From Pipra filicauda (lineage: Eukaryota > Chordata > Aves > Passeriformes > Pipridae), in NCBI RefSeq assembly GCF_003945595.2, contig NW_024104320.1, positions 1,335,142-1,399,141 on the forward strand: a DNA stretch of 64,000 nt, given 5' to 3'. A program made the translations under genes and the position numbers. How positions within the stretch are numbered: the first letter of the stretch is position 1; the number at the start of each line of letters is the position of its first letter. Positions 1 to 13,600 of this stretch are shown here, one piece after another. The notes beneath the pieces are model-generated. The model saw only the letters and a list, made by a program, of their open reading frames with translations, did not search any database and had not been told where the DNA came from.

Positions 1-170
1 CACTAGCTGTTAGGTAGTTGTAGACAGCAGCTGAGATCCTTCTTCTCTTTGCCTTCTGCAGGCTGAACAAACCCAGCTCCCTCCCCCTCTCCACATTCTC
101 CTGCCACTAACCGCACTGGAATGTTTGGGATTTTTCCAGTATGTCAGTACCTTTCCTTAGACTGGGGAGA
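1..170 (-). mobile_element. CR1 LINE fragment, cut by window edge
   Basis: Bases 14-100 read, on the plus strand, like the reverse complement of the late ORF2 part of avian CR1: a 'gttgtagacagcagctgag' stretch, then 'ccttctgcaggctgaac' and a C-rich run. The same order is seen in the better-preserved relics at 7.5 kb and 17.5 kb. It is diverged, has no open frame, and continues past the left edge. The right boundary is approximate. Confidence 0.5.
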
Positions 171-3100
171 CAAGCCTGTGAGACCATGAGTCTGTCTAAA
201 CCCATGTGTTTCTGGAAGTGATAAATTGTATTAATCTCTTCTGGAAGCAAGCTCCATTACTAATGTCCTGGTCTTGTGGAATTTTTACCTCCATTCTGGA
301 ACATTAAGCAACCAGTTTCTCAGCTCTGGTAGCTGGTGGTGTATATCCTGATGAGCTGGAGCTCTTTCCTATGCACACCTGAGGTGACCTCACCTAGTCC
401 TCTAAAAGGCTTTGGAGATCAGGTCCAAGACTTTCATAATGACTCACATAAAGGTGCTATGAGAGAGAATATGTGAATATCTGAGTTGGGAAGAAGCCGG
501 TGAGAGAGAAGCGTTGGCTTTCAAGGCAGTTTTAATGCTACTGAAAAATCCCAGCTGCAGTTTTGCACTCACAGCTACAGCTGCAAGAGGAAAGTGTGGA
601 TACAGATGTGGATAAGGATTTCCAAGAGGACGATAAGGATTCAGAATAATTGCTTCTGGAGGACGATTTACTCTGTTTCGGGGCTTTTGGAAAAGTACCA
701 GTTGGTAGGAGGTGACTGTGCTGCAGGCCTGTGGTAACCAGCAGTAGCGAGAAGCGAGACAGCCCTCCTATAACTGGTACATTGAGATTTTTGGGTTTGA
801 TCTGCTCATCAAATGGCTGACACTGTGGGTGTGCTGTCAGAATTGCCTTAGGCACATGCTTTCAGAGAAATTCCTGATTCTGGCCTGACTCTTTTGTCAA
901 GGCTGGTGATGCACAGGAACATTCGCAGTGACACGACCTGCTGAGCTCTGCAGGTTGGGGTTTATTTTGATCAGTTTTTTTCCACTGTGGTGCTGGTTTT
1001 GCATGACCTGTACACTTTGAGATTAAAATCACTTGGTTGTGCATGTTGGTTCAGTGAGTGGAAAGGTCAGTATTGGTAACACATTTTTAATTTGTTTTCA
1101 CTGTTCATAGAACACTTGTTGGGTTTCAAAATAATGCTCAGTCTTTCTCCATGGATGCTGGTGAGGGAAATGTGTCCTCTTGGGGGGTTTTTGTGGCTTC
1201 CATGAATTTACACATTTCCAGAATTTTGCTTTCCGTTTATGGGCAATTTAGTGCTTTGCCTTCCAGAGGTGTTCTTCATGGGCATATGGAATCTATCACA
1301 CATGATTTGTAGATCCTTTGTAGATTTTAAAAACAATGAAGAATAGGATTTCACAATATAGGAACTATGAACTAAATTAAAACACTCTAAAAATTTGAAA
1401 ACTGTTTGCCTTCCTGAAAGTGGAAATGCATAAATAGTTTGCAAACAGTGCAGGCTGTAGGGGGGTTAACTGAAGAAAATGAGATGTTCAGCTGCTAAAC
1501 TTTGTGGGTATGGGCTTTTGAAAAAACCTCATAATGACTGCGGTCCTCTTTGTGACCACTGAAGAATCTCAGATGTTGGAGTCATGTGGTTCCATCAAAA
1601 CATTTGAGAAGGAGGGTCGAGAGAACCCCCTGCTTTTCCAGACTGCTCTTCCTGTTGCCAGGATAGAAAAACATGCTGTGGGAAGGTCTTGTGGTAAAGG
1701 GCTGTTCAGGAAAGTGAGCTCTCCAGAGTCTTGGAAGCTGAAACTAGTGTACTTATCCTTAATACAGACATGCTGAATTGCAAAGTGGGTGAGGTGGATG
1801 TCATGCAATGGCTTTCAAAGAGCGTTCTTAAAACACTAATCTGGTCTGCTTTGATAATCTGGTTTTAGCCATTTCCTTGGTCATGAACTTTCCCTCTTAG
1901 TCCCTTTGTCCCTTCTGTTTCCCCTCCAATTCTCTGCCAGTCCTAAACCACTTTTTCTTATACTTCAGAAGCTTTCCTGAAGATATGGACATTCCTTGTT
2001 ACAGTCCACTCTTCCAAGTTCTTCATGTGCTGTGGAGTTTTTAACATACCCTTGGGTGCCTTAATGCCTACAGTGAGGACCATAAGATGAAAAATAGAAA
2101 CGTTACTTGTTCAATACCTGTGCTGTCAAAAATTTAAAAAAATATTTAACCAACAACTTTGAGGTATCCTCTATGGATCCTTTTTTGTGTTTTGGAGCTT
2201 GGTCTCACCTTTCTTTGCATGTGCTTGGGAATATGAGCGTAGGGGATCTAATTAGCTCATGCCCCAGAGAAGCTCTGTTTGCATTTAGAGACCCAGCATG
2301 GTGCAACAGGCCAGGGGATAGGATGCTTATAGATACAGCATGTTAGACCTAGGTCAGTGCTTGGGCCCTTCTAATCCCATCCTTTGGCTTGTGAATTTTG
2401 CTGTTGGTGGGGCTTGCTTTTTTATTAGGGTCATTAGTCTGCCTGAGGATGCTGGAGTCTGTGTTTAAGGCCTGTTGCTTGATATGACACTCGGAGCAGA
2501 TATTCTGTGATCCCACCTGAACTATATCTGTTATGTGACTGAGTCCAATCTCCCCCTTCCACATGCCACCACTTGGGAATGTCTATTATTCTCCCATCAT
2601 GGAGAGATGTGTGGCCCTGATCAAAGGAAAGACATTCTTATAAAAACTTAAGGGAGCCCAGCAAAGTATAAATTGCTTTTATCCATCAGACTTATGCCTT
2701 CCGAGGTTCTGATTGTCTGAGTGGACACAGACATCTACCTGGAGCCTGGATGAAAGCAGCTGTTTCTTGTAAAGTCAAGGGCCCTAATAGGACACCATGT
2801 ACCTAGAATTTCCCTTCATATGTGCTCAGCATTTCCTATGCCATCCTTGTTGCTCTGTAATGACTCAGAGGCACATCTGGAACTAGTAATGTTCATGCAT
2901 TCTTAATACCTCTGTGCCACTTATCTCCTACCTGGCATTTGCCTGTTTCTCAAATGTGTTTTTAGTATCTTCCTACTCATTGGAAAACAAACAACACTCT
3001 GAGATTGGCACTGAAGATAATCCCTCTTCAGAATTTGCACTTTACAGACCAGTTCTGATGAACTGCAGTAGGTGCCTGCTTATTCTATACGTGCTACATA

Positions 3101-4080
3101 CAGAGGTAGAATTCACTGGGGTGGGAGGCAGGCAAAAGGAATCCCTGTCCAGTCCTCATTACTGCTTCTGGACTTGTGTGAGCCCATGATTTTCCTCACT
3201 TGCCCACTTTTGGGGAGTTTCTGCTAACCAGCCCCCGAAATTTTGGAGCGTCTGACCCACAATAAAAGATACATACAATAGAGCATGTAGTTGAACAGAC
3301 CGATCCGAGTAGTGTGAAAAGCTGCATGGAGATGGTCAGTGTAGCTCAGAGTGTAGATCACAATTACAAACCAACACAGTAATTCCCCAGTTCATTCATC
3401 CTGACAGCTGCCCATATAGAAGAAAATCTTTTTGCCGGAATGGAACCCAGTTTGCAACAGATAAAAATCGTGGGAAAGCAATGCCAAAGAACTGTAGGTT
3501 AGAATTAGATAGATACAGACAGCTCTTTCAGTTGGACAACTGATGATGTTACAGTTCCATTTTTATTTTTAACCCAGAACACACAGAACTGTAAATAGAA
3601 CTATTCCTTCAGAGGCAGTGAAAACTCTTGATATTCAAGTACACAATAAGTTTATGAGGAAATAGTATTTTTCATCTATTACAAGTGCACTCATCAGAAG
3701 TAGTTGCAGCAAAATTGAATATGTAATCTTGCATCACAGAAACACCTGAGCAATCAATACATGGATTTTCCTATTTAAAACATGGATACGAACAAGAAGC
3801 TATAAATTGTTTTGCATTGAAACTCAAGGTCGCTGCCAGCCCGTTAGAGACCTGCCACTGCTACTGCTGTGTGGGGTCACCACCGATGGGTACCACTGCC
3901 CTGGTGCTGCTGCTCACCAGCAGAATCGGGGTGACATTCACTTCAGCGTGATGTGCGAGTACGGATGCTTTCCTTCATGGCTTTTTGTAACTAGAAACGC
4001 CAACCCTCCACTCGCACCCAGACACGTCCTGGTGTCCAGATGGTTTGGGAGCGCGGTGCCCTGTTCCCCTGTCTGCCCCC
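171..4080. other. Intergenic DNA upstream of FKBP1B
   Basis: I see no convincing exon here on either strand. Open frames are all near 100 codons or less, lack recognisable domains and look like chance. Base composition is ordinary and AT-leaning until about 3800, where it rises into the CpG island. In human the neighbour on this side is WDCP, transcribed away from FKBP1B. No WDCP-like coding sequence is visible in these 4 kb, so if present it must lie further left. Confidence 0.6.
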
Positions 4081-4483
4081 TTGCCTGCGCTGTGCAGCGG
4101 TACCGCACCGCTACCCCCTGAGCCTTCTTGCCGCTCGGACCCCGCACAGGCACGGTAAGATGGAGGGGGGGAACGGCGCCGAAACCCCCAGGGGAGCCCC
4201 CACTAAAGCGAGCCCTGGCCGGGGGATGGCAGCGGCATCCCCCGCACAGCCGCGGGGTGCGGGGCGATGCGGACGGGCGGACCACCCGCGGCAGAGCGCT
4301 CCTCGTTCCCCTGTCCCCCCTGTGCCCGGAACGGGGGCGGGCGGCCCCCTCTTCTCCCTTCCCCGCCCCTCCCCGCCCCTGCCCCGCATTGGCTGCGGGC
4401 GCTGACGGGCAGCTGGGCGGCCCCTGCCCGGGCCGCCCAGGGGCACTGCCCGCACTGGGGGTCCGGCCGCGCCGGGGAGCGGG

Positions 4484-4558
4484 GCCGAGCCGAGCCGAGC
4501 CGGGCTGAGCTAAGCTAAGCTGAGCTGAGCTGAGCTGAGCGGAGCCGAACGGAGCCGG
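4484..4558 (+). repeat. GAGCY pentanucleotide microsatellite before FKBP1B ATG
   Basis: Fifteen 5-bp units in perfect register: GCCGA x3, GCCGG, GCTGA, GCTAA x2, GCTGA x4, GCGGA, GCCGA, ACGGA, GCCGG. The array ends seven bases before the start codon at 4566, so it probably lies in the 5' UTR. It is free of indels, and the central GCTGA units are identical, which suggests recent slippage. The outer units are GC-substituted. Confidence 0.9.
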
Positions 4559-4565
4559 TGCCGCC

Positions 4566-4602
4566 ATGGGGGTGGAGATCGAGACCATCTCTCCGGGAGA
4601 CG
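4566..4602 (+). CDS. FKBP1B: FKBP1B coding exon 1
   Basis: Encodes [12 protein letters not shown] and the first base of Gly12. The donor is GT at 4603. The open frame beyond 4602 is intronic read-through in GC-rich DNA. Confidence 0.96.
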
Positions 4603-7600
4603 GTACGGGGCCGTGCGGGAGCAGCCCTGCGGCGCGGGGCCGGCGGGGCACGGGGGGCTCCGGGAGCGGGGAGCCGCGGAGCGAGGGGACAGCGGTGCGG
4701 GAGGGGAGGGGAAGGGAGGGGAGGCACGGCCACCCCCGCAGCCCCGCAACCCCGCGGGCACGAACCCCCGGTGCGGGAGTGGCGGGGGCGGCGAGGCGGC
4801 CGGGGTTTCTGTGGCATCCGCCGACAGCTGCACAGCCCGAGCGCGGGGTCAGCGCCGCCGGGGAGCCCAAACTTTCCCCGGTGGCGAGCCTGGCCTCGCC
4901 GGGACCACCGTCCGCCAGTGCCAGCATCCCCCCAGCGTGGCACCGCCGCCTCCCGGTCCAGCGTGGGATGCTGGCGAGGGCTGAGGTCCAGCCCGGGTGG
5001 CAGTCACTCACCTCTCCTTGGCACAAACCCGCCTTTCCAGAGCCAATTCGTGGTATTCTGCTCGTCTGTGGGATTATAATATAATTTCATAAGGGTTTGG
5101 GGTTTTTTTTTTGTTGTTTGTTTGTTTGTTTTTAAGAGGATATAATTTCTAACATACATATGTGTCTATATAATAGGCCAAGTTCACCCTTGGGTGATAT
5201 ACAATGAATACTGCATTGAAGTTGATCATACCTTAAGTTTCTTGCCCCAATATTGATCCTTTCTTTATGTATGCTTTTAAATTTGCTTCTCCCTCTATGC
5301 TGTTTAGCTCTAGGGATTGAATTCTTCTCTTGGTTGCACAGATGTAAAAGCTGAATGGTTATGTGGATATAAGTAATGGTGCTGGGTTGAGAGTAGGAAG
5401 GAGGGTGGAACTTAGTCTCACAGTGGTACTTTCTAGCTATTAAATAGATCAAGGCTGTCTTTGTAAGCAATATGGTATTCCAAATAAGGTTATATGGATT
5501 AGTTCTCTTGGTTGCAAGTCTTAATCAAAATCATCTGACTTTAAGCACTGTCTTAAACCACAGCGAGTCAGTGGTCTTGCAAATCTCTGCTTTTAATTCA
5601 GCTTTGATGTGAAATTATGTAGCTTCGTTGGCTTTGCTGGTGGTATACTCACACAGCAGAGTATGTGTCCATAAGGTCTGATAGTGCTTTTCTCAGATCT
5701 CTGTATAATAATGCATCATTTGAATAATACCTGTTTTACAAAGGGTAGGATTCATCTCACCTAACTTTTCTCAGGTTAGCTGGCTAGTCTAAAGCAGCCT
5801 TCTCATTTTTCTCTGTGGTCAGCTCCAGAGAATGATTCGTCTTGGCTCTCTCTGGATAGGCTGGCTTTCTCTCAAAGCACTGCTAATTCTCTACTGTCAA
5901 TGGAGGAAGCCCAGGAGACTGGCATATGATAGTTGCCTGTGTTGTAAATGGCTGAATTTAAAAGAGATGAATCCCACTGTAGCATGCCATGGTGCCCTAA
6001 CTGGACACCTATTGCACTGCATTTTGTGCAACTCATAGCTAGAGATATTCCTGCCAGCAGAGCTGATGAAGGAGGCTGTTCATGTGGTGCTTGGAAACAC
6101 CATCTTCTCAATTTAATGCTGTAAATGTTTTTTCCTTGCATTAGCCCGTCCTCCTGCCATTTACTGCTTGTGTGCTTTTGGCATGTAAGCCCTGAGGCTG
6201 TAGCTTGTGTGTTACTTGTTGGTTTATACCCTGTGAAGTGCCCTGTAATGCATAACTTGTTATCGTGTTAATTCTGACTAAAGAGCCCAGAAAGCTGACT
6301 AAGATATGAGCTTCAGTTTTAGCTAAAGGATTGTCCAGTTCCAGCACCCTGCCATGAACAGGGACACCTTCCACTAGACCAGGTTGCTCCAAGCCCTGTC
6401 CAACCTGGCCTTGAACACTTCCAGGTATGGAGCATTCACAACTTCTCTGGGCAACCTATGTAAATCCCCAGTTTTTAGCTTTCTGTCAAGGATGTTCCTT
6501 AATAGTTGGTCTCGCTGATGCTTTATGAACCTGGGCATTCCCCTGGCCAACCTTGAGAAATTAAGATTAGCGGCTTTAATACACCATTGGCACTAATTGA
6601 GCCTGGAAAATCATTCCTTAGCTTTTAGTGCCTTTGGCAGTACCTAAAACAGGTAAAATGGGAATGGTAATTTCATTTTCCAGTGTCAAGCAAATAATTT
6701 AAGCCTTTTTTCCTTTCAGTATGAACATTTTAGGAGGAGCTACCAGGCTCTTACAAGAATTCAGTGTATTACTGCTTTACTGTTGCCCGATGCTACAAAA
6801 TTAAACTGCCTTTGTATATGAAAATTTGTGTAAAACCCATTCCTGCTAATTAAAGATGCCCTTATAGAGCTGTCATGAGTGAAAGACATTAGAGATGTGA
6901 ATACAAATGTATTTTTTCACGATTGTAGACTAATACTTTATTTAAAAAACCATAGCAAAAACATTCTGAGAATTTTAATGTTATAATCCATGAAGTTTTG
7001 ACTGTCCTTTTGCACTTACAGAATGTAAATGTATATAAAATGCAGATATGTAGGGAAAATTATGTAAGGAAAATAGTATTTGGTCGAAGAGCTAAACAGA
7101 AGCCAAACTGGGACCTTCTAACCTAAAGCATCCCATTCCAGTCTTGCATATTAGTGATTTGATAACACATAGTCATAGAATCATGGAATTGTTAAGGTTA
7201 GAAAAGACCTTTAAGATCATCATGTCCAGTTGTCAACCCAGCACCACCACCACATTCAACATTAAACCATGTTCTCAAGTGTCACATCCACATGTTTTTC
7301 AAACTCCTAGGAATGGTGACTCCACCACATCCCTGGGCAGTCAGTTCCAATGCTTTACAACCCTTTCTGTGAAGACATGTTTCCCAATATCCAATCTAAA
7401 CCTCCCCTGGTGCAACTTGAGATCATTTTCCCTCGTCCTGTCACTTGTTACCTGGGAGAAGAGGCTAATTCCAACTCCCTACCATCTCTTTGGCAATAAG
7501 GTCTTCCCTGAGCCTCCTTTTCTCCAGGCTAAACACCCCCAATTCCCTCAGCTGCTCCTCATCAGACTTGTGCTCCAAGTTGTATGAGGATCCACTTCTA

Positions 7601-10600
7601 TTTACAGCTGTCAGATATCCTGAAGTAACCAAGTGGCTAATACCAAATCTCAGTCCAGCATTTTCCTCTTGAAAGATAAACCTGCCTAGCCAGGTCAATC
7701 AGAAAAGATAAAAGAATAACCTTTTATAATTTCAACAGGACGGACATTTCCAAAGAAGGGTCAGACGTGTGTGGTGCACTACACAGGTAAGGCATGTTCT
7801 GAATATTCTTGTGATACCAATTGCCTTGCATTCAAGAGTGATTTCCCATTTCAGATGTTTGATGTATTTTTTGCTTTGTTCTGTCACTCATAATCCATTG
7901 GATAGTGTTCAGATGGATTTCCTGAGTATTTCACTTCTAGGTGAGGTGTTCAGGCTACAGTACCTAGATGTGCCTGCTGGTAGATTTGCCATGGATAGCA
8001 TTCGATGGTGAGAGGTTTGCAGATGAAGCTGCAGACCTGATTCATTAGGCCATTTTACTAGCTAATGAAATCGAGCATGAAACAGTCAAAATGCTGGGTT
8101 CATATTTTTCCAGCCTCTGATCTTGATACAGACAATTAAAGATTGTATATATCTTAAAAGCATGTGTCTGTGCATTGGCAGTAAAATTCATTCCAGATTG
8201 AAGAGATCAATACAAGGTCTATTTAACACTTGCTTTATGGACTTGTATGAATCTTAAGTGGTGAGCTGGTTAATGGAGCTGTTTATGCTGCACCTTTGCT
8301 CAGAGGGAAATTGTCCTTTAAATCAGTTTATAAGGTTATGCTTTGTATGTAGTTATATAAGTTGTCAAAGGGATATGAAAGTCTCTGCAGTCCGAGCCCC
8401 CAGCTGGGAAGTTCACATCAAGAGCTTCCATTCCACGTGGTCCTTTCCTTAAGAAGTCAACATGTAGGTGATGGGGGGATTGACAGCTCCTGATCTGGGC
8501 CTAGATCTGTGAGGTCGTGTTTTCCTCTAGCGTTCAGGATGACAGGAAAGTTCTCACTGGCAATTGTTGCTTTCCTGCGCTTTTGTACTTGCTTCTGTAG
8601 CTTACAGCTGGAGCAAGATGGGAACATTTTCCAGTAAATATAACTAATGAAGTAAACTGATTTGTATTTTCAGTAAGCTTTTTTATATAATTTAATAATA
8701 TCACCATTCAGGAGGTTACATGAGAGTTAATGCACTGGCATGGCGTGTAGATTTTCTGGGTATAAGCTCCTGTACATTTATATATTTAGAGTATTTTAAT
8801 CTGATGAGGATTTCTAGTTTGAATTAGAAGAAGTTAAACACATGGGTCTCCCATGCCAGTCTCAGCTCTTACAGACATTTCTCTGTAACTTAGATCTGAA
8901 AATAGATGTTTTGAAATTATTTTTGTGAAGATGCTGGAAGATATGTTTCTGTTCCTGTCCAAACTTCAAAAGGTTTTATGAAACAAAATTGTCACCTCCC
9001 ACCCCTAGTTAGTTCAAGATGAATTTAAATGTCAGAACTGAAATAGGCAAAAAAAATTTGAGCCTGGTGACTCCCACAAAGCACAGTTTTTCCAGATAAC
9101 TTCAGGGAAAGTGTGAATGGTAAATGTGAAAAGATAAGAGACTGCATACTCTTATTGATATTAGATACCATCCTAGATGAGGCTGTCATAAGCTGGCTTT
9201 GACATAAAAGACTTTATAAAAACTCATTAAATCAATCTCCAGTGTAAACGGTGCTTCCTTCATATGTGTTACTGTTGGTGCTGTGCAACCTCTCTTAACT
9301 CCCAGATTAGAACAGATACCAGGAAAAGCTCATCCTCTCAGTTCCACAGCTGGTGCAGTGTCAGAGCAGTCTTTGGTGGTGATGTTTTCGAAGAGAACCC
9401 ATGGTTAGTGGATAACGTGTTTTCTTCCAGTGGTCTATGAAGTATGTGGGTAAGATGGCATATGAATGTCAAATTTTAATTTAAAACTATTTGATCAGAA
9501 TACAATATAGCTACTTTTCATACTGATAAGATTCTGGGTATGCCTGGTATTTATCTTGGAATGACCTCTGTCTTTGTGTGATCTTGTTAGGCTTCACTGT
9601 ACTTAATGCTTAACCTCACCACACTCCTGTGAGTCCTGCTTTAGGAACTGAGTACCTGAGTTACAGGGAAGCCTGCAGAGATATCGAGAACATCTGTCTT
9701 GACACTTAAAATGGGAGTTAGGAAAAACTATGACACCTAAGAGCAAGGAAATGATCCAGAAATCCTACTTTTCAGAGCTGCATAATATTGGGAGCATGCA
9801 CAGCTCTCAAGTTGTCTCCCTGTTCAGCCGGTCACTCTGGAGCTCGGCACAGATACCTGTAAGGAGGTGTTGTGTTCTTGGAAGTAAAGGAACCATGCAC
9901 TGACTGGACTCCATCAAGATCTAGGGATCATTTGGATCCCCATAAAAGCCTGACCTCACTGGGGTGCTCAGAGCACAGCTCTGAATCCAGCATCAAGCGC
10001 AGAAGAGATGGCCCCCTTCAGTCAAAAACACAGCCTGTAGGAGCTCACTTGTGTAATAACTGAACAGTTGTTTCAGATGTGCCAAACCTACCTTCCCTTG
10101 GCTTTTCCAGCAGAAGAGGCTCATAGCTCTTTTTGCCGTGTCCTTAACTGTAACTATTATGTTTTGGGGAGAAGAAAGCTGAAATTTCCCACTCCCTCCA
10201 GTTTAGCTTAGGACATTCAGCAGTGAGGAATGCAAGAACCATGGGCAAGGAGAGGAGCAGGCAAGAGGGGGAGTAATTGATACAGGCACTCATGCAGGAA
10301 TATGGAAGGAGATGTAGTCCAGTGTCTGTCTTCAGGACTTAATTCCATACTTTTTAATCCACTGATTTTCCCATGTGGTGGTGCCCAGCCTTGACAGCTG
10401 GGCAGGCCATGCAACTTCTTGCAGTGGCTGTTCTGCTCTTACACCAACACACACACACTGTGGTGGCACAGCTCCTTGGCACAAACGTGGTTGGTTCCGT
10501 GATTCCCAGAAAGGCTACTTTTCTGTGTTTGCATAGAAATAACATTGCCTGTCCACTAATTATTCCTGTCTTGAAGGAGAGGAGAGGCCAGAATGAGCTT

Positions 10601-13600
10601 TCTTCTGCCAGAGCAAGTTGTGAATCTCCAGTGAGGAGTGGGCTGTGGGCTCTGTTTTGTCTTATTTTCCCATCTTCCATTCCTCTCATAGATGTGCATT
10701 TACCCTGTGATAGGGAGTGATGTCAGAGAGCATGGACATGAGGGGACTGCTGGTGCTACACGAGAAAAAGGCCCGTAGGTTACTTCCATTTTTTAGGAAG
10801 TCTGCAATCCTGGCAGTCCATGCAGGAAAAGCCTAGAGAGGACCAAAGACCAGGACCCTAGATGGTTGGCAGAACTTAAGAGTTGTCTGCTCATCGTCCA
10901 GGATCTTATGAATCATCTCCAAGGTAGGAGTTCAGCAGGGTAGTTTCTAGTCTGATGACCCTACATGTTCTGGAGGAGTGGGAGGTGAGAACTGGAATCT
11001 CCTCAAGATGGAGGAGAACTGTGATTGAGTTTTACACTTCTGCTGTCAGAGCTCCAGCTATTAGGCTGTTACATGTGGCAGCTTTTCCTCTTTCTCTCCT
11101 TGTTAAACTGGATGCATAATCTCAGGAGCAGACTCTGTGGTCTGATTCCCAAAGGCATTGGTGATGCCTTACAGGACAGACCTAAGTTCCAGTGGCAGCA
11201 AGAGTTAAGGTGCAACCTCACTAGGGAGCAGTTTAGAGGGGACCTCTTAGTTTAAGCAAATTATTTTTAATTCTTTATTTTTTTTTTCCCTAAGGAGTAA
11301 TTCTCAGCTGCTTTACAATTAGAGCAGGATTTTTGGATTACCCTTCAGAAGTACCCATTTGCCCTTTGATAAGACGCCTTAGTGCCTGACTTTGGTCCTG
11401 TAAATCACCTGCTAATTTTTCAGCTTTGCAGGGCCTGAGTTAAGTACACAAATAGATGTTCCAGATCATTGCAGAAGATTAGATAGGAGGATTGTGATAT
11501 AACATGAAACCGAGTTTCAGTCTTAGGATATGATGAAAAAACATGGTCAGATTCCTGTAGGCTTATCTTTGTTAAGAAATATAACAAATTTCTTCTTAGC
11601 ATCCGCATGTATGTTGAGTCTCAAAAGTTACCTGACACAATATTTCAGTAATGGGATTAATAGATAAGGCAGTGCAAATACATTTGCAGCAGCGCTGTTT
11701 TATGTCTTGTTTTTTGTCAGAGATTTCATTGAGCAAGCTTCTGGAAGCCTTTGGCAATCTGCTTACTCCTTCTGTTTTCCATCTGCAAAATGATAGTTGT
11801 ACTTTGTCTGCCTCATGTAGAGAGATTGCAGGGAATTTGAGATATGAACTGCCTCCTTCTTCATGCCTAATGTAATGGCAATGGAGCAGTGCATAAACGG
11901 AATTGAGGCATTTTCTGCAGTTTTGTTTCCTGTGATTTAAATTTGTTGACTCTGGCAACAGAAATTATCAGTGCAGAAATTTCAAATATTTATGAAGGTG
12001 ATGCAAAATGTGACTTTCTGTTAGAAATGCCCTTTAAACAAAACCTTTACTGAGGTTGGGAATGCTCTGTCTGGAGGCTGTCAGGTAAAACCTGCACTCC
12101 AAGAGGCTGAATCCCATTCCTGACCCTCCTGCTGGATGATGGTGTGCCCTCACACAAGCTTTGTGTGTACTGAATCCAAATCTGCTCATGATAGTGGGAA
12201 GGCATTTTTTTTTCTGAGTTATTCAGAGTAGATATTCTCTTGTGTGGGCCCACGTAGCTTGTGGCAGAGCTGAATTCTTAACCTCTTCATCTTTCTCCTC
12301 AGTCACCTGTAAAACTCTGATAATAATACAATTACCCTTTTTAAGGAACTGCTGATACTTGTTGTCTGCTGGAACAGACCTATTTGAGTGAGAATATAAA
12401 GGCACAATAAATCATTAAGTATTTATTAAACTGGACTTCTCTCAGATAAGATTTTTCATAGACTTTTCAGCTAGGGCAATGCCCCCAAATATTGCATCAA
12501 ATACATTTTCAATAGAATAGAATATTTCAATTGGAAGGGACCTAAAATGATCATCTCTTCCAACTTCCTGACGATATCAGGCTGACCAAAAGTTAAAGCA
12601 TGTTGTTCAGGGCATTGTCCAAATGCCCCACTTTCGGGCACTGGGGGACTGACCACCTCTCCAGGAAGCCTGTTCCAGTGTTTGATCACTCTCTCAGTGA
12701 AGAAATGCTTCCTAATTTCCAGTTTATACCTCCCCTGGAGCAGCAACCATTCCCACATGTCCTGTCTTTGGATCCCAGGGAGGAAAGCTCAGCACTTCCC
12801 TCTCGACTTCAATATTTCAATACTGAGAAGTTGATTTTTAATTATTTTTTTTAATGCTTGAAGTGAAATTCCTTATTGAAATAAATTAATACTAAGCCAT
12901 TTATTTCAGCTGAGATGTACAAATTCATTCTGTTTTAGGAAGCAGGCTTTTATTTAAAGCAGAACAAATGATTAATTGTTCTTTTCCTAGTGGTCTGAGG
13001 ACAAATTCATATCATCTTCTTTTCCCATATCTTGCCAGAATTACTTTATATTGTTTCTTCAGCTTTGGCCGTAGTGTTGTGTTGAGAGTTATGGTTGTGT
13101 CTGTGAAGTTGAAAGCTCTTTATATAACAAGATGCAGATGAACAGTAATTTATAGAATATGCTTCATTTATCATGATTAAAAAAACTCTTTTCCATTTAA
13201 CACATAGAAATATAATGCAATTCCCTTGAAATAACCATTGCCAAAAAGAGAACAGATCTGCCTATTTTTCTTGAATCAAAATCAACCCAGTCTTAAGTGT
13301 ATGTAGTAATAGCCAGAGATTTGTCTATACTGACATGCTCTCAAAAAGACTAACGTAAATTCAGAGTAACTTTGCAGACTGTCATATATTTGTGTGTGAG
13401 CATGACTGGATGTACATTAGCTTTGTGTGAGAGCAGTTTGTGCCAGGTGAGTAGAGGAGGAGGTTATTTCTCTGGTCCTGCTTTCAGGAACACCTGTACC
13501 ACCTCGGTGGGAGCTCTGCATGTGTAGCTGAGAGGAAAATTGAACTAAGTAAGGCACTTAATCAAAATTCTTGGTCTCCAGGAAGCTGTCTAGCTGGGTT

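Larger units (their letters stand above)
4080..4990 (+). promoter_or_regulatory. FKBP1B: CpG-island promoter of FKBP1B
   Basis: A roughly 900-bp block very rich in G, C and CpG surrounds the first coding exon. It contains back-to-back CCCCGCCCCT boxes (4361-4380, Sp1/KLF type) and an inverted CCAAT box, ATTGG, at 4388-4392. No TATA box is evident upstream of the start codon. This is a typical broad, TATA-less promoter. The exact transcription start cannot be read from the sequence. The GC content produces long overlapping open frames in five or six registers, which I treat as artefacts. Confidence 0.75.
4603..7738 (+). other. FKBP1B intron 1
   Basis: A 3136-bp intron. The first 400 bp belong to the CpG island, followed by a (GTTT)n tract at 5100-5132. 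Two minus-oriented CR1 relics are present (6328-6460 and 7172-7583). Otherwise I see no exon or structured element. The acceptor is ...ttcaacAG at 7737-7738. Confidence 0.85.

Noticed and set aside
1..4080. WDCP (head-to-head neighbour of FKBP1B in human) in the left flank
   Set aside because: No coding exon of that kind is recognisable. A shared bidirectional promoter remains possible but is unsupported here.
3938..5026. 362-codon minus-strand ORF across the FKBP1B CpG island, with several overlapping plus-strand ORFs
   Set aside because: High GC removes stop codons. The translation is Pro/Arg/Ala-rich low complexity, includes the pentamer repeat as a reiterated Ser-Ala-Gln-Leu pattern, and is antisense to a real exon.
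4566..5084. 172-codon ORF beginning at the FKBP1B start codon
   Set aside because: Only the first 37 bases are exon. The rest is intron 1 read-through, since the family sequence resumes in exon 2 at 7739 across a clean GT-AG intron.
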